Assembly: GCA_002633005.1 (NCBI GenBank)
Contig: NMRA01000639.1
Coordinates: 139,609 to 203,608 of the forward strand
DNA length: 64,000 nt
Direction of reading: 5' to 3'
Source: Phoronis australis
Taxonomy: Eukaryota > Phoronida > Phoronidae
A program made the position numbers and the translations under genes. Below are positions 22,195 through 35,907 of this stretch, in pieces. Position 1 is the first letter of the stretch. Every line of letters begins with the position of its first letter. The notes under the pieces are model-generated. The model was not told where the DNA came from. It made no database searches and was given only the letters and a program-made list of their open reading frames with translations.

Positions 22195-25100
22195 ATGGCT
22201 ATAGTTCTACCCGTGGCTTGTGCAGCTTTTTACATGCCATCGCCAATCACGGATACTTACAATTATGTGCAGTGGGAACATTCGAGCTCGGAACCAGTCA
22301 GCTGCAGAGAAACAGAGGGTTATCGCAACAGGAAGCTGGTACACGAGACTATAAAATCACACGAAACAATCAGTGACAATAACTCACACCAGACAGCGAC
22401 CACTGGAAACGATCGCGAAAGTAAATCAGAAACAGGCGAGAATATGGGAAATGAAGGCTGCCTGTCAATGCTTGTCTGTGCGGACACGCGCGGAGGCGGG
22501 GAGACGTCGCACGATTCACCCACACCAGATCGTATTGGTAAGAACACTATTGCCAGCATTGTTTACGCTTTCTTTCTGTGTGAACTACGCATTGGATAGA
22601 TTACCCTGTCCTTCGAAATAAAAACTCTCTCTCCATTACACCGGCTATTACACATTTCTTTGACCTCGATCAGTCAGTCAGAGTGCTAGGGTTTCACAAA
22701 CAATTGTTGACATGTGTTTTGTTGGTTTTCTTTTGTTAATAATCCAGACTCGTAATATTAGTTTTCCAACTGTTTCGTTGTTATTGTGTATGGCTATCAT
22801 ATAGGGGTACTACCCAAGTAATTGGGGTCATTAATAACCATTGTGGCTATGGTGGTTAAAGGCGATGAACTCAGACCAGTGGAGATTTGGTGACGAGGAA
22901 ATTATCCGATGTTATCAACAATACGTCATTGGTGCACATAACCCCTGAAATAGCAATAATAACGCCACCTTAGATAACATGACCTGACATTAATGTTGTC
23001 AGAGCCCTTTAAAAAGAGACGTCATGTATATAAACTGGTTATGCTTCGTCACCCCTCGAGCTATGATTTTACTGTCATAGCTCTTCAGAAAAGGTTTAAA
23101 AATCAAAAAAGCTATCATTGATCCAATTGCTACATATTGACTACGAATGTGCGAATTAAGTTATGCACTTAAACTCACATTCACTTGTAACTTATGTTTA
23201 TTTTACCTTGTTTTAGAGTCATTAACTCTGGGCGGTGTCCCTTCAGCCCCTTAAGCACAATGAATGATTATTTAGGGCCAGATTACTTCCCCGTGTTCAC
23301 CGAGTCGTATTGATTGGACCATATGAGTTCATTTACTGCCATATCAGCCGTCGACCTGTTGTCGATTCAGCTTAATCAGCCAGTGTGATGAAGTGTTTAC
23401 ATTGATTCTGCATAATTCACCGGAGGCTACATATGTGTGTTAAATATTTTCTGAAGTGACCAAGACTAGAACGTTACTTCATATGCCAAATGTACTATTA
23501 GTCTCACGGGCGCTTGTTTACAAGTGCAGAACGAAAAGTACAGTTTTGAAAAATCGTCGAAAATGTAAAACACTGCGATGTAGTGGACAAAATAATTAAA
23601 TGGTCTGTCTACTGATTATTGTTAGGAGCATGAATAATGACCATAAAGAGCAGAGCTATCACTGCCTAAAGACCCCTAAAGTTGTTAAATGACATTACTG
23701 TGTCGTGATATCAAAGGATTTTATACGCTTTTGACGAGCCACATTATGACGGTTACCAAGTCATTGGGTCACTGATGGAGTTCATTTTGTCGATGAATTG
23801 CGATAACAGAGCGGCTGAGGGAGAGTGGACTGAAAGGACATCTTTCTTCACCTCTTCAGGGGAACATCCCAGGGGTCCAGGGCGGCTGAGCTCGACCACG
23901 CAAGAGAGAAACACAAAGTGTTCCCTACGTCTTTGGGTTCCCTCTGTCCATAATTCTGTGTCCGCACATGCTTGCTTTCCAGCATGCCTTTCGGTAGCTT
24001 TCTGCGAGGAAACACATAAAACAAATACTTATGTAGAGAAATCCCAAGGGTGATAATACCGAATATACCCCATACCAAGAATGGAGAGGTTAACGGTTTG
24101 TCCACGATTCGCAGAAGGTCAAGAACCGACAAATCGACGAACTGCCAATTGATTACTTACACAACTGTAAACAGCATACTCGAAAACATGACCTATGGTT
24201 ACCTGAGTAACCTGGGGATATATTTATGCTATAAATGATATTCATTAGGAACTTTTATTTCTTCAATATTTCTTTCCTTCAAAATTTTCTCGAAACTTTA
24301 ATTTTTTTCAGTATTTGTTTTTCTTTATATGAAAATTAGCAATGACCAGTGTTCTACCTACAAGCATGCGCTGTGCCATATTTGAAAATTCCCGAGATAT
24401 TTTTAAAAATCTTGTGTCATGTTTGAAAATCAGACTTCTGGTTTTCATTCTATGAATATCTTATTGCATTATCATTACTGCAATTTGTTGTTTTGCTTTA
24501 GAAATGGAAAAGCGGTACCCAGTTATGCTATGTGAGCACGTTACATCTCTTTGTTTCCGTCAGTTAGCCCGAGGGGAGATCTAAGCAAACACCTGCAGTT
24601 GGAGACATGTTTTGATTTTTGCCCAAGAAGTACTCGGAAGCACATACTAAATTACAAAATGATTTAACAGTGACAAACAAACATCAGATAAAGCCTATGC
24701 GTAGTTGCTGGTAAAAAAACGCCTTCGTTTCCACGGACGTGTTACTCAGCAACACGTGTTTTAGAATAGTTGGCTCATTTTCCAGTTATTGGGGAATGTA
24801 ATGGAGTCTGAGATCTTAAACTCACGTTGTTGTTCTACAATTACGAATAAATCGTTTGCTTTGAAAAAGTCATTTTAGTACATTTCAGGCATTCTGAATA
24901 GTATGCTCTCTTAATGAACAGTTCTCGACTTTTCGACGCATTAACCATTTTCTAACGAAAACAAGCCTGGTGTTGTCCTTGGTTTTGCCAGTGGTTAGAA
25001 GAACATATTCAGTCTCATTTGACCTGTTTGCGTTCGTGATAGCTGTATCGGGTCAAGAGAATACTTGTGATTAATCATAATGGTTTTTGTACCGACGCCA

Positions 25101-28100
25101 ATGTTTCAAAGAGACACACATTGAATTTGACACGTATTTAAATGATGCTGTTAGCTAGTTCTTACGATTTACTTGGGGTCGTGTTTTTACTTGTTTTACT
25201 CTTTCGTTTGGGACGAGAACTATTGAATAATTTACACTGTCAGAAGTATTTAACGGGGGAAAGGCAAGGCATTTGCTTTTGACAATGAACAGTTTGGTGT
25301 ACGTGGACCATGTGGTGCCAGCCTAAACCGGTGACACTTCACGAACTTTCTTAGTTCGCTAATATATACCAACCTGGCAATGCATTGTTAGGGTACTGAT
25401 ATGCTGAAATCATTTCTAGTTTGTTGACTTTAAGCGTCTCGCCGGCGGACGGGAGCGAATTGCCTTTCTCCAATCGTGCATGGCATGTTTACGTGCAATT
25501 ACATTGGGAGGGAATTGTTACTTTCATTAATTAGTACTTATTTTTCACTTTGTCTGTTGTTATATGACATGGCGTTTGTAACCTATTTCATCGGGTGAAA
25601 TTAGATATGTTGTTATGTATTCACAACTGATATGTAAAAACGTCTTTCTGAATGGGTGCGTAGGAAGGTCCAACCAGCTTGATACTACAGTATCTTGCCT
25701 GCGGCATATCTGTGGTTGAATTAGAATTTGACAAATTACAGGTAGCACAGCACACATGTCTCCTCTGTACATAGAAACACGACATGACATCCAAATTCAG
25801 TGATAGTTGCTTATAAATTATCCATTGCGCCACGGATGGGCTCTGGTGTGGACCACTGGAAGAGTTTGGAAAGACCTTGTCGATATTAAACCAACTATCA
25901 GCTACGTGTTAAAACTAAACCATATCATATGAACTCATGCCAATATGCAGGTACTTCGCCAAACCTCAGCCAAGACTTCATACCCGGTCGTGTTTTGACT
26001 GCAACCAATTATCTTCAGATCTAGGAACAGATGCTTTACCAGTATTCCTGACTGCGATTGGCGCGACCTTAACTACACGTTCATGATATGACTACGCTGA
26101 TTTTACTTGTGAGAAATCGAGCACTAAGCAGCCAAGTGGCGGGTTTGATCTTAGTTTCGGAATTTTCAGTTGGTGGCAAATTAAACAGCGATTGAGCTGC
26201 ACAATGTCTACGGTAGACCTATTAATGAGGTCTCTTGCATTCGCGTACAGCCCCACCTGTCACGATTGGTTTAACAGATTGCCACTGTTTTTTTTCTATA
26301 GAGAAGCAAAAATGAATTCCTAGAACGGTCCATTTACTACGTCAGCCAACATTAAATGTTATTGCGAAATGTTGCCTCTTGCATATGAATGTAGTAAGAC
26401 TGGATGGCAACTTGGTTGAAAGGGCAATAGGTCAAAGTTGAGGCAAGCAATACCCACAGCTATGTCCATGCCAGATACCGAGATGTTGATTAAAGAGGAC
26501 TTGTCGAATTGAGTTTGTATATTGCGCGTGGTAGTACCTGCCCATACTCGTGATGTCAGAGGCGCATGTACAATGCGCTCGCGTGGGCACGTCTTTGTCC
26601 AATTTCCCGATATCATAGTTCATCTAGCTAGCTTCCTGTGAATGTTTTTATAATTGATGTTATTGCTCTGTCTTGACCCTTCTACATGCTTGCAAAGCCC
26701 CTAAAATGTCATGGCCCCGTCATGGACCAAATTCTTTTTCATAGAATTTAGCGAACTAGTTTTTCTTGCACGTATTAGGCCCGGGAAAAGCACAGTATTT
26801 GAGATTTGAACTGCTATTGTTAAACGCGTGTAGGTCTATTTGTCTTCGCTCTTTTGTGATGATAAATGTCCCCGTTGTGTTTTCTCACTGGCAGGATTAA
26901 TGGGGATGGCCGGCCGCCAACTCAGTGAATATTTTGTCATCTTTGGTCGTTCCCTGTTAGCTTGGAGTAGTATTGAAAACACTGTAACTCGGGTGGTTGT
27001 TTCATGTTTCTGATGAATTTTCAAGTAAATGTTGTGTAGTTTGTGGCAGATTTGATATTCAATTTTGTCGTAACATTGGGCTTTACCTGTAACGAAGTGG
27101 AAATCATGCTACGGCCTTTGGATTACAGGAGTGTCGTTTTACTAATACTGTGCTAAGGCATTGATTAGGGGCATTGCTATCATTTTATATCATCTGGGGC
27201 ACATATTATTTTGGCATTGCGCCCAATATTAGCAGTTGAAAAGCATGAACTTGCCATTCTGAGAGAGACCCCCCAGGGTTTTTCCCCAAGTTTTTTATCT
27301 TGATCATTCATTGCTAGATGTCCTCAAGTTGAGTCATCGCTAACACGCGAGAAATTCGGATATCTTTCACAGTGAAGCGGAAATGACGGTTTCGATCATT
27401 GTGTTTCGTTGTTGAGGAAGCTATGCGTAGTTAATTCTATATTTGTCACTTGGAACTAGGAAGGAAGGGATAAATGTGATAGATAAGTCATGTTAGCAAT
27501 CTGTCTTACACACGTTTTAAGCTAAACATTGGATCATTTGACGTACGCCGTTTTATACGAGCCTGCCTGAAAAACGTTTATTTGCGCAGATGTACACGGG
27601 GAAAAATTATGAACTCAACCCTGCCTCTAACAACTTCCAGGCCATGCCTTATTTATTCATTCATGGATGCACGGAACGAAACTGGTGGCAGGTTGACCTG
27701 TTTTGAAGGGTGAACCGTAAGCGTGTTAACGTTATACCACCATGTTGTACAATGCAGATTTGTTGCTGATGTGCCGACATTTTGAACTCTCAAATATCTG
27801 CTATGTGCGAATTCAGCGTCAATAAACAATACAAGTTAACTGCATGGCGTTGTCAGAAGTAAAATTATCGTTGGACGTTGTCCACTTGAGAATAAAACCT
27901 AGGCCATCTGATGCTCAGATAAAGTGCCTCTACTACTTTTTACTCACAGTCGTCTTACCGGGAAGTTTGGTGATAAATCAATAAAACTAAATTATTAAAG
28001 GCTCGGTTTCAGTTTCCCCCGCAATCGCCCCCTCCAATCTGACAGCCATGAGCATGCGTGGATAATCGTACAATTACATTGTTATTACCAATTTTATTTC

Positions 28101-30500
28101 ATTAGTTCAATATAAGTTTCCATTTAACTTAGTCTCTACTAAAGACTAACATTTAAATATTACGATAACGAGCAAACCCGATTAATCGACTTTCAGTTGG
28201 AAGTATCGTGCCACGTCGCTGCTACTAACGTGACTACGCGTCTATTGCAAACCCACAGATTAATGACATGAAGAGAAATTATCAAAGAAAAATCGATGCT
28301 TAGACAGTTTTATACTTCACTGCGACCCTATGTCGGAGAGTTGTTGCTATATATTGGTCATAGTTTTCTCACGTGGGTAACTGTTACAGGATTATGTAAA
28401 AATTTCAAACCATTTTCTCTCGTAGAAATAGACGTCTCAAGTTCTGGTGTGACTGGACACATATTTTGATGTCAACTGCAATAGATTTATAATTACATAT
28501 TTTGTATCAGGATAACCATATTTGTTTTTTTCTAAACGGAAACCTAGGGACATGCCTGAGTTCGGTGTTCAGTGGGTTGTGGGCAATGACTAATTCGTGT
28601 AATTTGACTCGTGTATGCGATCTCTGCCTAGACTTTTGCGGCCTAACTTTAAGGAAAGGCTTTCAATCTTAAAGACAACTATTGGCGATATCGCAGCGAC
28701 ATCGCAGCGATATTATTCATGTCTTTAACCCATTAAACACGTTAACTCTGGATCAGCACGCCAATCTCAAGTAAGGCAGAGCCGAGGATTCCTGATATGC
28801 CCTATGAAGCATTTGTAAGACTACTATAAAAGTTATCGGTTGAAATAATCGAAAAAATACTAATCAGCTGTCACCTGGAAAACGTAAAATAATAGCCACT
28901 AATTTGGCGTTTCTGGTTCAATAATTCATGAAATAAAAACCCAACGTCATCGACGTCATTAAATAGAAGGCAGAAATTCTATCCTGCGTTGATCCTGATA
29001 ACTGCAAATCTCTCTAAGTGCAAACTCTCACAACAAACAAACAGCCACGAGAAATAGTGGCTTGATATCACCTACAGCACCGAATACATTCATGCTAAGT
29101 TGTCCTCACTTCGTAACTCAAATGCCTGACTGGACAGACATTACGGACTACGTATATAGGGTGCTGGTATGCCGTATTGAAGTGCTGCGAAAACAACTTT
29201 CCGTTGTTACCCCCTTACGTCACCATAAATCCATCAGTGCTGTGAACACTGCGACCAGTGGTCAGTTGTTCACGTGTGTTGCGTTTTGCACTGCGAGTTT
29301 GTTGCGAAAATGGCGAGATCGCTCAAATCTTCGCGATATCTTTGCACGCATTATAAGTCTACGAGATCCCACTAGCTATTTTCGCGCTTGTGTCGCATAT
29401 ACGAGGTGCATCCTTAATTTATTGTGATCCATGCTGTGGATTAGATGCCTGTTCATCCGGTGTTGTGAACCGGGAATGCGACTCCGCTCAGTTGATCAAG
29501 TTATTTTTGGTCCCGTCGCTGGGCATGGATTGTTTGTACACTCTATCACAGTGCTAAATGCAGTATAGGTGGCGCTGTGTCAGAGGGTAGGATTGTTGTT
29601 CCTCCTTGTTGTTGTAACTGTAACAACAATCGCCTCGACACATTCAGTATATTTTATTTCAAAAACAACACTTTGATCTTAACTTGCAAAGTTGCGTGTA
29701 ACAATTATTAAAACTCCTATCTGGGAAGTTGAAATATTTTAACAAAAATTTTGTAAAGTGTGCGAATGGGACTTCTACGCTTTTCAAAACTGAGGCTTTG
29801 AATTTCTTCTGTTCCTATTATTTTTATTCATTTTTGCAAATCTATACATGCTGCCGCGAGTCTCATTAAAGTGGTGCTACAATAACAGAACCATTTCCTT
29901 TTGTTTTCAGAACACCAGTCTACAAAGGTAACGGACGAACCCACGATGCTGAAGCATGTCTCCGTAGTGTCGCATAAACGGAAGTTGGACTTCGAGGAGT
30001 TGCGCATTCCTGACGAGCCACCGCGTAAAATTTCAATGCGCGATAATACTCCGAAACAACGTCGTGACGAAAAGAAACGCATCTTGAGAATGTCGGTGCA
30101 AAAACTGAAACGAATGGACGATCCGGAAGTAGCTTTACACCGTGCTGTGCTTATAAACAATACTGTGAAGAGAATGCAGAGAGAGATCAAAGAAGAGAAA
30201 AGGAAACAGCTGTATGGAGAAAGTGTAGAAAATACCACATTTCCTCGGCGAATCACGCGTGATTGTCAATTCGACAGAGACCTATTGTTTGATAGCCAAA
30301 ACACACCAACCTTACCTTTACATAGTCCCTGGCTAGAGTACAGCGACTACCGCCAGTACGCCGAGCGCCTTGCCGATGATGGATACTCTCTGCCCATTTT
30401 CCCAGGACTTCTCGTTGACACGGAGAAAAGTGACTCTTATAAGTCTCATTCTATAGACTGCACGTTAAATACATTAATAAGTGCATTTTCAGATTCCTAA
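22195..30500 (+). CDS. SERTAD4: SERTA domain protein, SERTAD4-like (2 coding exons)
   Basis: Exon 1 is 22195-22537 (donor ATTG|GTAAGA, phase 1); exon 2 is 29911-30500 (acceptor TTGTTTTCAG). The joined frame is open for 310 aa. The N-terminus MAIVLPVACAAF resembles the start of vertebrate SERTAD4 (MTLVLS). The middle is Ser/Thr-rich and probably disordered. A basic KRKLDFEE segment (137-144) precedes the SERTA domain at about 168-212, whose core ILRMSVQKLKRMDDPEV and VLINNTVKRM matches SERTAD4 (SLEKLKFIDDPEV, SVLINNLMKR) better than SERTAD1-3 or CDCA4. Family knowledge: SERTA proteins are transcription co-regulators in E2F/cell-cycle and chromatin contexts; SERTAD4 is poorly characterised. The 7.4-kb intron is the largest in the window. 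A possible poly(A) signal AATAAA lies at 30845-30850. Confidence 0.85.
22538..29910 (+). other. Intron of the SERTAD4-like gene
   Basis: A 7.4-kb intron flanked by GTAAGA and TTTTCAG. It contains short unsupported open frames only (for example 29062-29427 plus and 23848-24132 minus). I see no nested gene, tRNA or obvious repeat. Confidence 0.7.
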
Positions 30501-33500
30501 CTTAAAATGGACCTATTTATTTAATAACCCTTTACTTCACGAGATCACGTGATTTCAGGATAGTCCTGCAAATAAGACTTCCATCCAGCTCATGTCTGAC
30601 AATTCACTCGTGGAAGACTATTTGAAGCCGTTTGAATAACGCATCAAATATAATCTCCAGGTTCGGTGTAATGCAATTTTTTGTAGACCCTTGAGCTCCA
30701 AATATCCTCGTGTTGGGCATTGATGTGTGTGTCTATGACACCTCTCGTGGCCGATTCTGGGGACCATCTCACAAAGGGGCGCTGAAGTCATGCATATTTC
30801 ACGAGATCATAATTATTTTGTTGATAATCATAAATTGTGTATTTAATAAATTATGTTTTGGTATGCACTGACTTTAAACACCAGCAACTGCGCACAGGAT
30901 GTTCCATTTAGGAGAATTGAAATGTACGCATGCAGCGGCATTTCGGGGTCAAATTTAAACTAAAATAGAACGACTGCTGGGGAGTAAAGCGATCGTAAAA
31001 ATATCATCTCGTTTCCGTTTTAGGCGACCAGATATTCCAAGAAAATCACAAAATTCACATTCTTTAATAGCCCCTCGTGCAAAAGGGGAACATTTTGAAA
31101 ATAATTCCCGACAGCATTTTGGAGAACAGTGCACACATCATACAGTAGTATATGAAAGTTTCCTATGAATCGGATCCGAAGTTAACCAAATTTGGCTATT
31201 TTTCTAAAGTCTTACATACCTTTAAACTCCATTTGTCCCCTAAAGCCATCAAGACATAAAATCTAGTCCCACAAACGTGCTGAAACAGCGCAAGATTACG
31301 TACACCGCTCACAGATGTGAATATCGGGTTATACAGAGTTCAGGTGAAAAGGATGCTGCAAGGGACTTATACAATATCCGAGGGTTGCTTGGGCAAACGT
31401 TAGACAAGGCTAGGTAGTAAAAAAAAACGTCAGTTACCGATATTTCACCCCACCGTCCACCATCAAATTTTCCGGAGTACCCCCGAAAAACAAAAATCAG
31501 TAAGGAACAGGAAACGTTTTAAATATAACATTTTGTGACAGGACTCATTCGAACGCTTTTAAAACAAATTGAAGGAAAAATTTACATTTCTATTATGTAA
31601 ACGCGTAACATTCTTTTCGTGGTTTAAACTTTGGAAGAACATTTGAGTAGAAATTGGAAAGGTCCAAAATAAATTCGATTTATTCATCGAAAAAGATAGT
31701 TTGGGAAAATGAAATCATTACGTCAAAACTCTTTACAAGGTAAATCTAATGATTTACTTTTACCTAGCTAATCTGTGCAATGAACAATTAACTCACTCAG
31801 CACGAGTGCTAGCGAGAACAATGGCTCCGCGATCTACGCTGATGACATTGATTACGTCTGGCGATGTTTAGTGACAAAGTTAATGTCTTTATTCTCGACC
31901 TGATGAATTATTCAGTAACAAATGAAGAGACGCCATTGTCTAGTCGCATCGGCTGCGGCCTGGTGCAGGCGCGTGCACGTCTTCAAGAGACAAAAGTCAC
32001 AGTTTGCCGACGTGAAAAAATACACCTGTAGCAAAAACTCGCCGGTGACGAGATAAGTGACGTGCGTGTACAGACACTAGTGATTATTACAACAATCTAT
32101 TTACATTAGTTGTACATCAGTTAATTTTTCTTGATGTGAAGCAGGGACACAAAACTGAGACACGATTAGGCAAAAAGCATTAGATTGTTGCGTCTGGTCT
32201 CTACACCGACCCATTTGAGACTCACCGCACCATGATTTCAGCCAAGATCTCATTTTTTTTTCTGAAAAACTGCACAAAGGCACGTAAGCAAGGTTTGAAA
32301 CGACGCGTTTTGCAACGCAAAAAAGTAAAAGATCTTACATAGTTTTTGCACATTTCAGATGGATTTTCGTTTTTGAGAAAGTGAATAGTGCACAGCCGAA
32401 TGGATTTTCAAAAAACACCGAATCAATTATGCTTTTTTGTCCTTAAAAGTTGTGGTCCAAGTCACACAGCGAGGCACTGCGAAAGCCTCAAGCAGATATC
32501 TTCAGTTACTTTTGAACGTCTGTATGCTCCCTGGTAGCAGAAATTACACGGATTTGTCATTTGCATCGACTTCTGCGTCCGCAAACAGGCGAGGCCAGAA
32601 TCCCCGGGCACTATAGTGCACAACGCTAAGCCAGTGAGTCACAAAATGTAATAAACAAATCAGTCAATCGAAGGTTTTTGAAAATCTACACATTTTCAAG
32701 AATGAGTGATTCCAGATATATGTAGGACACAAAAAGTAACCGAAATCGGTGTTCGAATCATAAAATTGGTACACTATATAACTGAGTTTACCCACATCAA
32801 AATTAAATCGACTTCAGCTACTTGACTGATAAGGAAAATAGTCCGCGCTCCATTATCTTCACCCGATTAAACGTGTGCTATAAGCAACACAAAAGATATG
32901 GAAATGAGCTATCTGGACTCGCTGAATAATGAGTCCATCCAAGCGGGTATATAATTCAATACAAAATTGCAAACCATTCTTCGAAATTTTCCGGTACGAA
33001 CGAGGCTAGGACTTAGCAGACATACCAAATACGGGCATTCGCATGTCAAATACGCGATTCGCACGGAAAATTTAAGTGGCTTGTCAAACAGTTAGGGAGT
33101 GGGCGGTTACGAAAGCGGAGGTTAGAATACGCCACCAGAGTGGAAAGAGGGTATTGACACGAGAAGCAAATTAGACGATTTTACAGCAAAAATTGTCTAC
33201 CAGGGGAAAAATGGGTATCGATTTACTTCGTTTTCGTACCTCTACACGTCACATAAGAATAGAAAGATTCCGATTTTCCATCTAAAGCTTACTCTACCTG
33301 TGAGAATGTACATTGTCAAACTGAGAGCACCAAGACAGGTTAAGATTTTGTTGGGCACCAAGAGACGGCTGGAATACTACAGGGTTAGACAGCATTCCAG
33401 ATTTGTAGAGTCTTGTGACCATTCGGGGAGAGGAAAGTTCCAGAAATTTCACAAACTGAACATAACTTTGTCATGAGATTACGTAAGGAAATCACGGAGT

Positions 33501-34045
33501 GGTGAATGTTCGCAATTTTGGATCTGACAGTAGAATCATTTTGAACCTCAGGGTATGTGACCAAAAGGTGAATACGGCTTGATGGAGTGAGGGTCATTGA
33601 AATGAAGATCTTTCTGTATTGCATTCTGTTTAATTACCCCTCAGTTTTCAACTATGTAATATTTAATTGAAGCAACACTTATCTTCAGTAATTCTAATGA
33701 AAATTGATACAAGATAAATTCTCACAAGTCATTTAAATATTGCTTCAATAGACATTCATAAAGAGGTCCTCCTATGAATCTTAAATAATTCAAGCTGGTC
33801 TCCAGGAGGGACTAAAACATTCACTCAATAAACAATTGAAGTACTGAAAAGACTTAATCAAGCGCAAACCTTGTCTAATGTGAATGATGATGGTAATGTC
33901 GATGATGTTAGTGATTAAAGGTTACAGACTAGGTGGTATTCCACAAAGAAAATTGCAACACTGCATTTTCCGTATTTTAAACTTTCCAATCCATTCATTA
34001 ATTTAAAACAATTATTTAGATTTTTAGTAAAACCATTGACTAAGG
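30501..34045. other. Intergenic region between convergent genes
   Basis: This stretch lies between the 3' ends of the SERTAD4-like gene (plus) and the pseudokinase gene (minus) and must hold both 3' UTRs. No coding exon, RNA gene or repeat is recognised apart from the AATAAA at 30845. Confidence 0.5.
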
Positions 34046-35332
34046 TCAAATAGTTGACTTCTCATCACTGTCATCAAAGTTCATGTGACTTTTTAACCTC
34101 ATTTTAATGGAAGACGGCAAACACAAAGAGTCAGCGCCATCTGATGAGCCAAGGAGACATGAAATGCGATGTACACAGCTATCTTGTAAAGAGTGTACTT
34201 TAAGTGGATGGGTCATTTCCATGTCAATGACCTCCCTATAAAACATTGCTCTCCATTCTCTGTAGTTAAGATACAGGGCATCGATGGACTTGGGTGAGAA
34301 TACAAACGAGGGTTGGGGTGTGCGTGTACCAGTACAGTTCCACATGTTCACGTAAGGATGGTTCAGAGCTTCTTCCACACTATATCGTTCACTGGCGTCA
34401 AGAACAAGCAAGCGCGACAGTAAATCCATTCCGCTATCTTCATTCCACGCGTCTGGATAATTGATGTCAGGAGATGGAAAGCAGTCCTCTGGAAAATTAT
34501 CCTTGAGCACTCCGAATTCGTCATCATCAAAAGAATCAAATACTTCCTTGAACTTCAGTGTTCGACTAAACTTTTTCACGAATGTCTCACCAGGCTTTTC
34601 GCAGATATCAAGCATTTGAGCAAACAGTACTGTTTGGTCTGTATTAATTGAGAATAAATTTGTTCTCAAGAGAAGCTCGCCAAAAAGACAGCCAACAGTC
34701 CAACTGTCAGTTTTGGGATCAAAACAGTAATTACTAAGCAGACACTCGGGAGAATTGTAGGCCGATACTTGTGGTATCAGAGGGTTGGCTATCAGTTTGA
34801 GGGAGACATCGTTGTCATAGCTCTGTACAAAATCCATCAGCACATTCCCACTGTTGAGCGTTCTTAGCACAATGCCATTGGCATGCAAGAATGACAATGC
34901 TGTCAGAATTTGATGCACAATTTGCGACAGCATACGGTGGGACGAAGCCATGTGCATACTGATGGAGATATACTGCAGGCAGCTGTCCATAGACTCGCAG
35001 ATCAAATAAAAGCTGGCAAACTGTGTAAAGCTCTCCTCAACTGTGTAACAATAGAGAAGACGTGCGATATTTGGATGGTTCAAATGTTTACGCAACTGCA
35101 TAAGTTTCCATGTCTGTTTCAACCAACGCACATCCTTAGCAATGGTGTATCGGTGGATAGCGACCTTCCGTCCACTCGTGGTGTCTATGGCGGACACGCC
35201 CACAACGCCATAGTCCAGACTGATAACATGCAGCTTCTTGTATCGCAACGGCACAGAAAAGGGGATACGCCTATCTACGCTAGAGCTGTACCCAGTCAGG
35301 AAGGTCGTATACAAAGTACCACTCTTCTCCAT
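34046..35332 (-). CDS. JNK-like (MAPK8 family) pseudokinase, single coding exon
   Basis: One uninterrupted frame of 428 aa. An ATG at 35350 is in frame, but a good acceptor (ATTTTCCAG|AAAA) sits just before the ATG at 35332, so MEKSG is the likely start, after a spliced 5' UTR. The protein follows JNK from end to end: FSVPLRYKKL matches the JNK N-terminus, HLNHPNIARLL matches VNHKNIIGLL, TDSWTVGCLFGEL matches VDLWSVGCIMGEM, and LLVLDASERYSVEEALNHPY matches [20 protein letters not shown]. Catalytic features are lost: no glycine-rich loop; the VAIK lysine is H60; the helix C glutamate aligns with L77; HRDLKPSN reads LRTLNSGN (156-163); DFG reads ANP (182-184); and the activation segment with its TPY switch is missing. 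APE survives as SPE. The gene has no coding introns, unlike JNK genes, suggesting retrocopy origin, yet carries no stop or frameshift. A scaffold or decoy role in JNK signalling is inference. Confidence 0.88.
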   Translation of the reverse strand: MEKSGTLYTTFLTGYSSSVDRRIPFSVPLRYKKLHVISLDYGVVGVSAIDTTSGRKVAIHRYTIAKDVRWLKQTWKLMQLRKHLNHPNIARLLYCYTVEESFTQFASFYLICESMDSCLQYISISMHMASSHRMLSQIVHQILTALSFLHANGIVLRTLNSGNVLMDFVQSYDNDVSLKLIANPLIPQVSAYNSPECLLSNYCFDPKTDSWTVGCLFGELLLRTNLFSINTDQTVLFAQMLDICEKPGETFVKKFSRTLKFKEVFDSFDDDEFGVLKDNFPEDCFPSPDINYPDAWNEDSGMDLLSRLLVLDASERYSVEEALNHPYVNMWNCTGTRTPQPSFVFSPKSIDALYLNYREWRAMFYREVIDMEMTHPLKVHSLQDSCVHRISCLLGSSDGADSLCLPSSIKMRLKSHMNFDDSDEKSTI

Positions 35333-35907
35333 TTTTCTGGAAAATTTCAAAATGTAGGATTATGAAAAGGGCAAGTAGCCCCACTTTGACAATAGGTGGC
35401 GGGCCATGCAGGTCATGAATAACCTTTGGTAAATCAATAAATACGATACCAATTAGTTGAACCATCACCAATAAAATTTGTGCGTTTTCTTAGTACTAGA
35501 ATATTAGCTTATCTTTTTATAGCTATTGTGAAATTCATACAGTAAAATTAGAACTGCATGTAGTAATTGATATGTGTGTCCTTTATATAAACTGTTCGAT
35601 CTTTTATTACCAAATAAAAACTCTGTAAAAGGTATAATAATATTTCTCAACCATTCGTGTTTTAACAAACTATGGTAACTCTCCACTTAACTAACATTAT
35701 CATCTTTCTATTTTTCAAAAGCTGATTACTATACTTCAAATTAAGAAAAAATTATCAAACGTTGTTTTACTCAATACAAACTATACTAGCAATAGTCAGA
35801 CTAAAATCTTCTTACTTCTTGTTTTTATGGAGACATTTGACAAAACAGAATTTCACTTGTTGGCCATTTTATATGCTAAACAAAATAAAAAATGTAATGT
35901 ACCTTGA
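35333..35907. other. Gap between the pseudokinase and CEBPZOS-like genes
   Basis: This contains the presumed splice acceptor of a 5' UTR exon of the pseudokinase gene (just above 35332) and the 3' UTR of the CEBPZOS-like gene. Both genes read on the minus strand. I see no further coding exon. Confidence 0.45.

Noticed and set aside
29062-29427. 121-codon plus-strand open frame in the SERTAD4 intron
   Set aside because: No recognisable family, no supporting splice structure, and composition not clearly coding.
34910-35365. 151-codon plus-strand open frame
   Set aside because: Antisense shadow of the JNK-like pseudokinase, whose reverse frame has clear homology.
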